Shown one piece after another: positions 17,160 through 24,176 of a stretch of 64,000 bases of DNA. Numbering within the stretch: the first letter of the stretch is position 1; each line of letters begins with the position of its first letter. The translations under genes and the position numbers were made by a program. Below the pieces are notes generated by a model. It ran no database searches. It was not told the origin of the DNA and saw only the letters and a program-made list of their open reading frames with translations. Source of the DNA: Bordetella genomosp. 13 (GTDB taxonomy: Bacteria; Pseudomonadota; Gammaproteobacteria; Burkholderiales; Burkholderiaceae_B); assembly GCF_002119665.1 (NCBI RefSeq), contig NZ_CP021111.1:434001-498000 (forward strand), written 5' to 3'.

Positions 17160-17903
17160 TCAATCTGCGTATGACGGATCTTCCTTGTCCAGCAATCGCT
17201 TCATCTCTTCGAAGTGCGCTACCGAGAAGTCCTTGATCTTTTCCCAGTCCTGCGCGGTGCGTTCCGCGACGGCATCGGGCAGGCAGCGTAGCGGCTGTCC
17301 GGTGGCGTAGGCGGTGGCAAGCACCTGGCAGGCCCGCTCCAGCGTGTACATGTCATCGAAGGCTTCTCCGATGGTGTCGGCCGTGATCAGCACACCGTGA
17401 TTGCCCATCAACAGGCGCGATTTGTCGGCGAGCAGCCCGACCAGGCGCTCGCCTTCGCTGGCGTCGTCCGCCATGCCGCTGTACGCCAGATCGATCGCCA
17501 TGCGGTTGAAGTAGCGAGCCGTGTTCTGATCGATCGGAAGAATGCGCGGGTCGGCAAGCGTGGAGATGGCCGTGGTGTACACGGGGTGCAGATGCATCGC
17601 CACCTTGACGTGGGGCAGCTGCTTGTGCAGCTGGCCGTGTATTGCCCACGCCGTCACGTCGACCTGGTGTGTGGCGATATCGTCTTTCGACGAATCGGCG
17701 TCGAGCAGGATCAGGTCGCTGGCCTTGATCGTCGAGAAGTGCTTCCACTTCGGATTCAGCAGGAACTGCTTCCCGTCGGCGCTGACCGCCGCGCTGAAGT
17801 GATTGGCCACCGCCTCGTGCATGCCCAGCTTGGCAAACAGGCGAAAGGCGGCGGCAAGGTCGACCCGCAGGGACCTTTCGTGCTCGGAGATGGTTGAAGT
17901 CAT
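17160..17903 (-). CDS. class II aldolase/adducin family protein
   Basis: Zinc-dependent aldolase/epimerase-fold protein of 247 residues. The metal-binding pair is HLH (H104, H106) in VAMHLHPVYTTA, and H169 in MGNHGVL is the third family histidine. The N-terminus NHFSAAVSADGKQFLLNP matches the NHxS signature. A retro-aldol cleavage or decarboxylation in the degradation of a hydroxylated acid would fit between the dioxygenase and hydroxy-acid oxidase encoded nearby. It starts 120 bases after the TauD-like stop on the same strand; no clear Shine-Dalgarno was seen. Confidence 0.9.
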   Translation of the reverse strand: MTSTISEHERSLRVDLAAAFRLFAKLGMHEAVANHFSAAVSADGKQFLLNPKWKHFSTIKASDLILLDADSSKDDIATHQVDVTAWAIHGQLHKQLPHVKVAMHLHPVYTTAISTLADPRILPIDQNTARYFNRMAIDLAYSGMADDASEGERLVGLLADKSRLLMGNHGVLITADTIGEAFDDMYTLERACQVLATAYATGQPLRCLPDAVAERTAQDWEKIKDFSVAHFEEMKRLLDKEDPSYAD

Positions 17904-18023
17904 GTGTGCGTGTTGATTCCCGAAAGGCCGGTCGCAACAGGCTGGCGTTTCGGCAGGGCGTGGTATGGGTAGTCCGCGGCGCGGATGACATGGCGATTCG
18001 TCACCCGCGCGGCCGGCATCAGG

Positions 18024-19127
18024 TCAGATGGGATTGATCAACGGCGATCGGCCCGGCAAGGCGCCGCCGCGCAGCGCGCCCGATTGCGCGGATCCCCATT
18101 GCACGGCGTGGCCCGGCGGCAGCTCTCGGCTTTGCGGCGTCGTCAGCCAGATGCGGAACAGCAGGCGCTTGTTGGACGTGCCGGGCTCGTCCGAGAACGA
18201 CGTGCGGCCGTGATAGGTGACATGCTGGTTGATGAACTGCATCTCGCCCACGGCGAACGGCATCTGGATGCAGATTTCCTCGGCTACCTCGTGCAGCAGG
18301 TCCAGCGCCTCGTTCTGGATATCCGTCATCTTCGGCACGCCCTCGACTTCCTGGGCTTGATTGACGTAGGTGCGCGAGTATTGCGAGGTGAAGTCACCCT
18401 TGGGCCCGATCGAAAAGACCGGCAGCGGGAACACCTTGTCCGCGCGCTCGCCTTCCTCGTCCAAAGGGCGCATACGCCAGTACGGTTCGTGCAGCACGGC
18501 CAGCAGATCGGGGCGACGGCGTCCGATCTCGTTGTGCACCGCGACGCTGGATACGACTTTCGATTCGCCGCCCGCGATGCCGTTCGTCACGCACATGAGC
18601 GCGAGCAGGTCCGTCTTGTCGGTGTGGAAGCGCAGCGCGGTCGACGAGGCCGAGATGGTTCGCGCGGAACGCATCGGCGTGGCGCCTCCTTCGCCCGGTT
18701 TCTGGTATTCGAACTTCTGTCCGCCGGTCAGGTCCTCGACGCGGCGCACGATCTCGCCTTGCCAGGTCTGGTAGACCGGCGTGCCCAGGTGAACGGAGAT
18801 GCCCCAGAAGATGCGCTGGGCTTCGTCGGGCGTCATGTCCTGCATCGGCAAGCCGGAGATCCGCGCGATCCCATGCCCTCCTTCGAGCGTCGAGCTAAGC
18901 CAGCTCAGCATGGCTTCCATGCCCTGCGCCGGGAAATCTTCAGCCGGGAAGCCCGCCACGGGGCCGCCGTTCTCGGCGACGTGCGCGGCCGCGCGGCGCA
19001 GTGTCTGGATCTCAGCGTCGGACAGCGCCCAACGCCACGTCGGATCGGCAAGCAGTCTGCTGCCAGTCCACGCGTATGGCCCCTCGATGGGCGCGAGGTG
19101 TGAGGGCTGAAGTTCCGTACTGTTCAT
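18024..19127 (-). CDS. TauD/TfdA-family Fe(II)/2-oxoglutarate dioxygenase
   Basis: Hydroxylates its substrate using Fe(II), O2 and 2-oxoglutarate. The 367-residue protein has the iron ligands H168 and D170 in RFHTDKTD and H306 in VTYHGRTSF, and the 2-oxoglutarate-binding arginine is probably R325 in LLFRIWL. It is longer than TauD itself (about 280) and closer in size to gamma-butyrobetaine-hydroxylase-like or FrbJ-like relatives. It is the first gene of the minus-strand cluster (dioxygenase, class II aldolase, flavin monooxygenase, hydroxy-acid oxidase) and is divergent from the Bug-type binding protein, which suggests one uptake-plus-degradation unit for an unidentified organic acid. Confidence 0.92.
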   Translation of the reverse strand: MNSTELQPSHLAPIEGPYAWTGSRLLADPTWRWALSDAEIQTLRRAAAHVAENGGPVAGFPAEDFPAQGMEAMLSWLSSTLEGGHGIARISGLPMQDMTPDEAQRIFWGISVHLGTPVYQTWQGEIVRRVEDLTGGQKFEYQKPGEGGATPMRSARTISASSTALRFHTDKTDLLALMCVTNGIAGGESKVVSSVAVHNEIGRRRPDLLAVLHEPYWRMRPLDEEGERADKVFPLPVFSIGPKGDFTSQYSRTYVNQAQEVEGVPKMTDIQNEALDLLHEVAEEICIQMPFAVGEMQFINQHVTYHGRTSFSDEPGTSNKRLLFRIWLTTPQSRELPPGHAVQWGSAQSGALRGGALPGRSPLINPI

Positions 19128-19490
19128 TTCGTGCCTGAAGAGTTGGGGGCATGACGTCCAGCGCCGTGATGACTTGCACGCCGATGATCATCGCGCCGTA
19201 GCGGAAGAAGAAGGAGCCGGGTCGATCCGCCGACCTCGGCACCCCATGATCGTGACAACGAGAGCCATTGAAATACGGGCCTCCGGTTGTCGAAAGAAGT
19301 GTTTTCGGATGCCGTGAATAGGAAATTTCGATGCAGCACCAGCGCAGTGCCGTCATGCCTTGGCCTGGTGCGGACAATGCCCCACTCGAGCGAATAGGCG
19401 AATCCGTCGGCATGCATCAGGAAAGGCTTCTTTCCGGTGCCGGGCGTGAGCGATAGCTTTTGCATTCCTGCCACCTATCGTTCATCCACC
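19128..19490. other. divergent intergenic region between the TauD-like and Bug-type genes
   Basis: These 363 bases contain no convincing gene; short open frames here lack coding character. The region should hold both divergent promoters, including a locally AT-richer stretch around 19270-19335. I found no clear palindromic operator, and no regulator gene is encoded next to the cluster. Confidence 0.5.
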
Positions 19491-20498
19491 ATGACCGTAA
19501 AACTCACCCGCCGGCAAGCGCTGGCCGCGTCGCTCTCCGCGCTCGTCCCGGCGCTTCTTCCACGAGTCGTTTTGGCGCAGCCGAATAATTGGCCGAACAG
19601 GCCCGTACGAATCGTCGTGGCGTTCGCTCCAGGCGGTCCGGTCGACATTTTGGCGCGCCGCGTGGCGGCAGATCTCGAAGCCCAGTTCAAGATGCAGTTC
19701 GTCGTGGAAAACGTCGCGGGCGGCGGTGGACGGATCGGCACGCGGCAGGTGTCGCAGGCCACCGGAGACGGCTACACGCTGCTCGCAACGAGTTCCGCCG
19801 CATCCGCCAGCGCGCCGGCGCTGTTCCCCGAAAAAGAACTCGGCTACGACGCGGTGAAGAGCTTCAGCCAGATCGCCTTGATCGGACAAGGCGTGGTCGG
19901 CTTCATCGTGAAAAGCGATTCGCCCTGGCAGTCGGCCGCGGACCTGGCCAAGGCCGTCAAAGCGTCTTCGAAGCCCCTGTTCTATGCGACGGGCGGCGTC
20001 GGCTCATTGGGTCATCTGGCAGCGGCCATGGCCGAGCAGACCTTGGGCCTGGACATGGATCACGTGGCGTATCGCGGATCGGCGCCGGCCCAGGTGGATC
20101 TGCTTGCCGGCAATATTCCCCTCATTTGCGACACGCTGCTGCCGCACATGGCGCAGATCCGCAGCGGCGCGCTGAGGGTTATTTCGGTCTTCTCCCCCGA
20201 GCGGCTTGCCATTCTTCCCAATACGCCGACGTTCGTGGAGCAAGGCTGGCCCAATCTCGTTGCCAGTTCCTGGTTCGGCTTCTGCGGCAGCCCGGGCATT
20301 CCGACGGACATCGTCGATCGCCTCAATGCCGCCATCGGGAAGTATGTGGCGAAGCAGGAGACGAAGACGTGGATGCTGGACCAGGGCATCACGCCGGACG
20401 GTACGCTATCGCCCGGCCAGTACAGGGATTTCGTCGCCTCGGAAGTGGAGCGGTGGACGAAGGTGGTGAAGGCGGGGAATATCCAGGTGAGCGCGTAG
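19491..20498 (+). CDS. Bug/TctC-family tripartite tricarboxylate transporter substrate-binding protein
   Basis: Periplasmic solute-binding protein of 335 residues. The signal peptide (TRRQALAASLSALVPALLPRVVLA, about residues 6-28) has a cleavage site before QPNNWPNRPVRIVV. The family signatures are PVRIVVAFAPGGPVDILARRVA near the mature N-terminus and the ENVAGGGGRIGTRQV loop. Bug proteins are greatly expanded in Bordetella-like bacteria and bind small carboxylates or amides. No TctA/TctB membrane subunits are encoded nearby, as is common for orphan Bug genes. The ATG at 19491 gives a normal signal peptide. Its divergent position suggests it captures the substrate of the dioxygenase cluster. 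Confidence 0.93.
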   Translation: MTVKLTRRQALAASLSALVPALLPRVVLAQPNNWPNRPVRIVVAFAPGGPVDILARRVAADLEAQFKMQFVVENVAGGGGRIGTRQVSQATGDGYTLLATSSAASASAPALFPEKELGYDAVKSFSQIALIGQGVVGFIVKSDSPWQSAADLAKAVKASSKPLFYATGGVGSLGHLAAAMAEQTLGLDMDHVAYRGSAPAQVDLLAGNIPLICDTLLPHMAQIRSGALRVISVFSPERLAILPNTPTFVEQGWPNLVASSWFGFCGSPGIPTDIVDRLNAAIGKYVAKQETKTWMLDQGITPDGTLSPGQYRDFVASEVERWTKVVKAGNIQVSA

Positions 20499-20785
20499 TC
20501 TGCTGGTTTGATTGGCAGGCTTGCTTACACGGCTGTTTGAATAATAGGGGCGGTGACGGAGCGCCAGCCTAGACGCTCTGCTGCCGCTTTCCTTAATTCG
20601 ACTCCAACGTGGCAAGTAGATTGCCAGTCATTTACCAGTCTTGCCCAAGATAACCATAAATAACCCGCAATACTGCCCAAAACCGCCGCCGATATACCCA
20701 TATATCCCCGAACATCTTCCACTCCATTGAAACTTGGCCTTGTTAGCATTTTCCAGCTGTAAAAGCAGACTGCCTGGAGATGTCG
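20499..20785. other. AT-richer leader region upstream of the T2SS operon
   Basis: No gene is recognised. The stretch from about 20590 to 20765 is much less GC-rich than its surroundings and contains short similar words (TGCCAGTC, TACCAGTC, ATAACCATAAATAACC). It should contain the promoter of the gspG-F operon, but I cannot pick a reliable -35/-10 pair. Confidence 0.5.
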
Positions 20786-21235
20786 ATGGCCATCCAAATG
20801 TCCGGCGCGCCTCGGTCGCCGCGAGCACAAGCGGGCTTTTCCCTGATCGAGATAATGATCGTGGTGGTGATCATGGGCGTGCTAGCCGCCCTGATCGTGC
20901 CCAATCTCATGGATCGGCCCGACCAGGCGCGGGCCACGGCGGCGCGCCAGGACGTAGGCGCCATCATGCAGGCGCTGAAACTTTATCGGCTGGACAATGG
21001 CCAATATCCATCGTCCGCGCAAGGCTTGCGCGCGCTGGTCGAAAAACCCACCACGGGTCGCGCGCTGCCCAATTGGCGCACGTATCTTGAACGCTTGCCC
21101 GACGATCCTTGGGGCTCGCCTTACCATTATCTGAATCCCGGCACCAACGGCGAAATCGACGTTTTCAGCCTTGGGGCCGATGGCGAACCCAATGGCGAAG
21201 GCGTGAATGCCGACATCGGCTCGTGGCAGCTGTAG
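20786..21235 (+). CDS. gspG: type II secretion major pseudopilin GspG (HxcT-like)
   Basis: Forms the shaft of the T2SS pseudopilus. The 149-residue precursor has a prepilin leader ending G17, cleaved before FSLIEIMIVVVIMGVLAALIVPNLM, with the recruiting Glu at +5 (E22). The C-terminal half has the GspG signatures LDNGQYPSSAQGL, WGSPYHYLNPG and DVFSLGADG (calcium-site loop). The ATG at 20786 is chosen over the ATG at 20780 because GGAG (20776-20779) touches the latter but is well spaced from 20786. It is the first gene of a tightly packed operon G-K-L-M-D-E-F, the gene order I recall for the hxcT-X-Y-Z-Q-R-S part of the P. aeruginosa Hxc system. Confidence 0.96.
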   Translation: MAIQMSGAPRSPRAQAGFSLIEIMIVVVIMGVLAALIVPNLMDRPDQARATAARQDVGAIMQALKLYRLDNGQYPSSAQGLRALVEKPTTGRALPNWRTYLERLPDDPWGSPYHYLNPGTNGEIDVFSLGADGEPNGEGVNADIGSWQL

Positions 21236-21244
21236 GAAGCGGCC

Positions 21245-22297
21245 ATGCGCGAACCGGCGGACGAGCGCGTCGCTGGCCTGACCCGGTCTTGTTCCGGCGT
21301 GCCGGCCAGGCCGCAGCGCGGCATGGCGGTGGTCAGTGTGCTGCTGATCGTGGCCATCATCGCCATATTGGCTGCCGGGTTGATGGCCACGCAGGCGACT
21401 GCCATCCACACGGCGCAGTCGGAGCAGTCCCGGGCACAGGCCCGATGGCTGTTGCGCGGCGAGGTCGCGCGGGCGCAGGCGGCCCTGTACCAGGAAATGC
21501 GGCAAACCCCCTCCACTCGCCTGGACGGTTTATGGAACCGGCCGGTCGTCGGACGCGTCGTGGGCCAGTTCGATGGCGGGGTGGCGCAGGTGTACTCTGA
21601 AATCACCGACGAGCAGTCCAAGTTCAACCTGCGCAATCTCGTCAGCGGCGGCCAGGTCGATGCGGATGAAGCGGAATCGTTTCTGCGGCTGTGCGCATTG
21701 ATTGGGCTGCCGCAGGACCAGGCCATGCGTGTGGCTCGGCGTGTCGTGCTCAGCCTGGTGGAAGCATCGCGTACTGACGGCCAGGTGGCCCCACGGACGC
21801 CGGCTCAGATCGAAGAAGAGAAACGCGCTCAGGCGGCAGCGGAGCAACTGGGCATTGCCACCTTGCCCACCCGCGAGCAGGCGCCGCGGTTGCGCACGCT
21901 GGACGACCTCGTGGCCGTGCCGGGCATCGAGCGGGGCACCGTCGAAGGTCTGCGCCCCTACGTCACCATCCTGCCCCACCGGACGCGCTTGAACGCGAAC
22001 ACGACGAGGCCCGAAGTGCTGGCCGCGACCATACCCGGCCTGTCGCTGGATCGCGCCCGCGCCTTGCTGCAGGCCCGCGACAGCGGGCAGTGGTTCCTGC
22101 ATCGCGGCGACTTCATCAACCGTCTGCAGATGCGGGACATGGTCAGCTCGGCGCAGGTGCGGGTCGGCGTGACCAGCCGCTGGTACCGGTACTCGGGCGC
22201 CTTGCGTACGCCGAGACACACGCTGCTGATGCAGGCGCTGATCCACGATGACAAGCAGGTCCTGCCGCAAGTCGTCTGGCTGCGCGAGGGGGCGTGA
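21245..22297 (+). CDS. gspK: type II secretion minor pseudopilin GspK (HxcX-like)
   Basis: Tip pseudopilin that caps the pseudopilus together with GspI and GspJ. The 350-residue protein has a long basic leader followed by RGMAVVSVLLIVAIIAILAAGLMA. Cleavage would be between G and M, and position +5 is Val-Ser instead of Glu, as usual for GspK. The large C-terminal domain includes DDLVAVPGIERGTVEGLRPYVTI and a helix-hairpin-helix-like SLDRARALLQARDSG. It starts nine bases after gspG with a GGAAG Shine-Dalgarno and overlaps gspL by one base. Confidence 0.93.
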   Translation: MREPADERVAGLTRSCSGVPARPQRGMAVVSVLLIVAIIAILAAGLMATQATAIHTAQSEQSRAQARWLLRGEVARAQAALYQEMRQTPSTRLDGLWNRPVVGRVVGQFDGGVAQVYSEITDEQSKFNLRNLVSGGQVDADEAESFLRLCALIGLPQDQAMRVARRVVLSLVEASRTDGQVAPRTPAQIEEEKRAQAAAEQLGIATLPTREQAPRLRTLDDLVAVPGIERGTVEGLRPYVTILPHRTRLNANTTRPEVLAATIPGLSLDRARALLQARDSGQWFLHRGDFINRLQMRDMVSSAQVRVGVTSRWYRYSGALRTPRHTLLMQALIHDDKQVLPQVVWLREGA

Positions 22298-23553
22298 TGC
22301 GCAGGAAGGTGCCACTCTTGCGCGTGGTCCTGCCCGCCGCGCAGACAGGCCAGGACGATCAAGCGGTGACCGTGCACGCGGCCTGGCAGGTTGGCGATGG
22401 TCGCTGGCAGGGCGCGGCACATCGCGGCCTGGCCGAGGTCGCCGCCAGCTATGAAGCCAGGCGGCTTGAAGTGTGTCCGCATCCGGTCGACGTGTCGATG
22501 GCGCAACTCGAACTGCCGCCGCTGCCGGCCAAGCGGCTGCGCGCGGGCGTTCATGGCGCCGTCGAGCTCATGGGGCTCGGTCCGTCGGGTGATCTGCTCA
22601 TCGCTTACGGCGCGCAAGACGCTTCCGGGCGGGTACCGGTGGCGTGGATGCCCACCGCAGTGATGAGCCACTGGTTGGCAGCCTTGCAGCGTCACGGCAT
22701 GCCCGCGCCATCAGCCGTGCTGCCTCCTCCCGCATTTCTTCCCTTGCCACCAGACGTGGACGGCGCCAGCGTTGCCGTCTTGGACGGCTGGTTGATCGTG
22801 CGCAGCGGCGCGAACAGCGGCGACCTGTTGCCGCTGCCTGCGGCCGAGCGTACCCGCCAACTGTGCGAGCAGAAACTGCGCGACGCGATGCCTGCCGTTC
22901 AGGCCGTCTACTGGAGCGATTGGCCGACAGATTCCGAAGACCGCAGCGCGGTGGACGGCGAGGCGGCCCCGCCTTCCGGCAGCAGCACGGCATGGAACTG
23001 GGCGTTCCCCGTGGCCCGGCAGGGATCGAGTGCCGACAGGGCGTGGATGCGTCCTGCCCTGGGTTGGGGCCTGGCCGTGGCGGCAGTGTGGCTCGTGGCG
23101 CTCAACCTCCATGCCAGCCGCGTTGCCGAACAGGGCCGGCAGCTGTCGCGCCAGATGGCCGAGCAAGTGAAGGCCGCGTTTCCGCAGGTTTCGGTGGTGC
23201 TGAATCCATTGCAGCAGGCTCGGCAGCTTGTCGAAGCGCGCCGGACGGGCACCGGAGACCTGGATGAAGTTGGCCAGATCGCTGGCCTGTTGCGGGCGTC
23301 AGCGGCATTGCTGACACAGAGTTCCGGCCAGGTACGGCAAGTGACGTTCGAAGCCGGCACGTTGCATGTCCAGTGGCGTCAGGGTGCGGTGCTGCCTGCC
23401 GGCGAGCTCGAGCGTCTTCAGTCTCAAGCGCAGGAGCGCGGGGTGGGCGTGCAGGCGGAGCCTGACGGCATTCGTTTCACTGTGGCGGCCGATGGCGCCA
23501 AGGAGAGCGGCCCGCCGAACGGCCAGGCAGATACTGCGGAGCCGCGGCGATGA
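22297..23553 (+). CDS. gspL: type II secretion inner-membrane platform protein GspL (HxcY-like)
   Basis: Links the cytoplasmic ATPase GspE to the inner-membrane platform. The 418-residue protein has an actin-like cytoplasmic domain (about residues 1-245), one membrane helix (LGWGLAVAAVWLVALNL, about 254-270) and a periplasmic ferredoxin-like domain. The ATG at 22297 overlaps the gspK stop (TGATG); an in-frame GTG three bases earlier is possible. Sequence conservation is low, as normal for GspL, so the call rests on topology, length and position between gspK and gspM. Confidence 0.88.
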   Translation: MRRKVPLLRVVLPAAQTGQDDQAVTVHAAWQVGDGRWQGAAHRGLAEVAASYEARRLEVCPHPVDVSMAQLELPPLPAKRLRAGVHGAVELMGLGPSGDLLIAYGAQDASGRVPVAWMPTAVMSHWLAALQRHGMPAPSAVLPPPAFLPLPPDVDGASVAVLDGWLIVRSGANSGDLLPLPAAERTRQLCEQKLRDAMPAVQAVYWSDWPTDSEDRSAVDGEAAPPSGSSTAWNWAFPVARQGSSADRAWMRPALGWGLAVAAVWLVALNLHASRVAEQGRQLSRQMAEQVKAAFPQVSVVLNPLQQARQLVEARRTGTGDLDEVGQIAGLLRASAALLTQSSGQVRQVTFEAGTLHVQWRQGAVLPAGELERLQSQAQERGVGVQAEPDGIRFTVAADGAKESGPPNGQADTAEPRR

Positions 23554-24176
23554 AGGTCCGCTCCGCTGGCTTGTCGTTGCGCCGTCCATCGGGCATGCGG
23601 CTACCTCGCTCCATGTGGTTGAGCCGCATGCGCGACAAAGTTCGTGCAAGACTGCAGCCCGCGGCGTCGCGGCTAGTCGCGCAATGGCGCGGCCTTTCGG
23701 AACGCGAGCGCAGGCAGGTAGTGCTGTTGGCCATCGTCGTCGTTGCCGCCGCGGCTTGGCTATTGCTCGTCAAGCCAGCCCTGGACGCCTTGCGTCACTG
23801 GGATCAGGAGATGCCGCGGCTGCGGTCGCAGGCGGCTGCGCTGCAGACGGTGCTGGCCGAGACAGGCATACGCCCGGTTTCGCCACCGTCCGGGAACGGA
23901 AACGACGATCCCATCTCGCGGGTGCGTGCAAGCCTGGATGCCGCCGGACTGACGGGCACCTACACGCTGACGCAAGAGGCATCGGCATTGCGCATCACCT
24001 TCAAGTCCGTGGACGCCCAGCAGTTGACTCATTGGCTGCTCACTTTGCCCCCCGCTGATCTGCCGATCACCCAGGCGACCCTTGCGCGCATCGACGCGCC
24101 TCAGGATGGCGCCGGCACCCACATATCCGCAACCGTGCTCGCCAACGCGCCCCTACAGGCTGGACCCGCACCATGA
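23550..24176 (+). CDS. gspM: type II secretion protein GspM (HxcZ-like)
   Basis: Inner-membrane platform partner of GspL. The 208-residue protein has a basic cytoplasmic N-terminus, a single membrane helix (VVLLAIVVVAAAAWLLLV, about residues 57-74) and a periplasmic domain ending in a small alpha/beta fold. WRGLSERERRQV just before the helix is typical of GspM. It overlaps both gspL and gspD by four bases (ATGA junctions), indicating translational coupling. Confidence 0.88.
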   Translation: MKVRSAGLSLRRPSGMRLPRSMWLSRMRDKVRARLQPAASRLVAQWRGLSERERRQVVLLAIVVVAAAAWLLLVKPALDALRHWDQEMPRLRSQAAALQTVLAETGIRPVSPPSGNGNDDPISRVRASLDAAGLTGTYTLTQEASALRITFKSVDAQQLTHWLLTLPPADLPITQATLARIDAPQDGAGTHISATVLANAPLQAGPAP

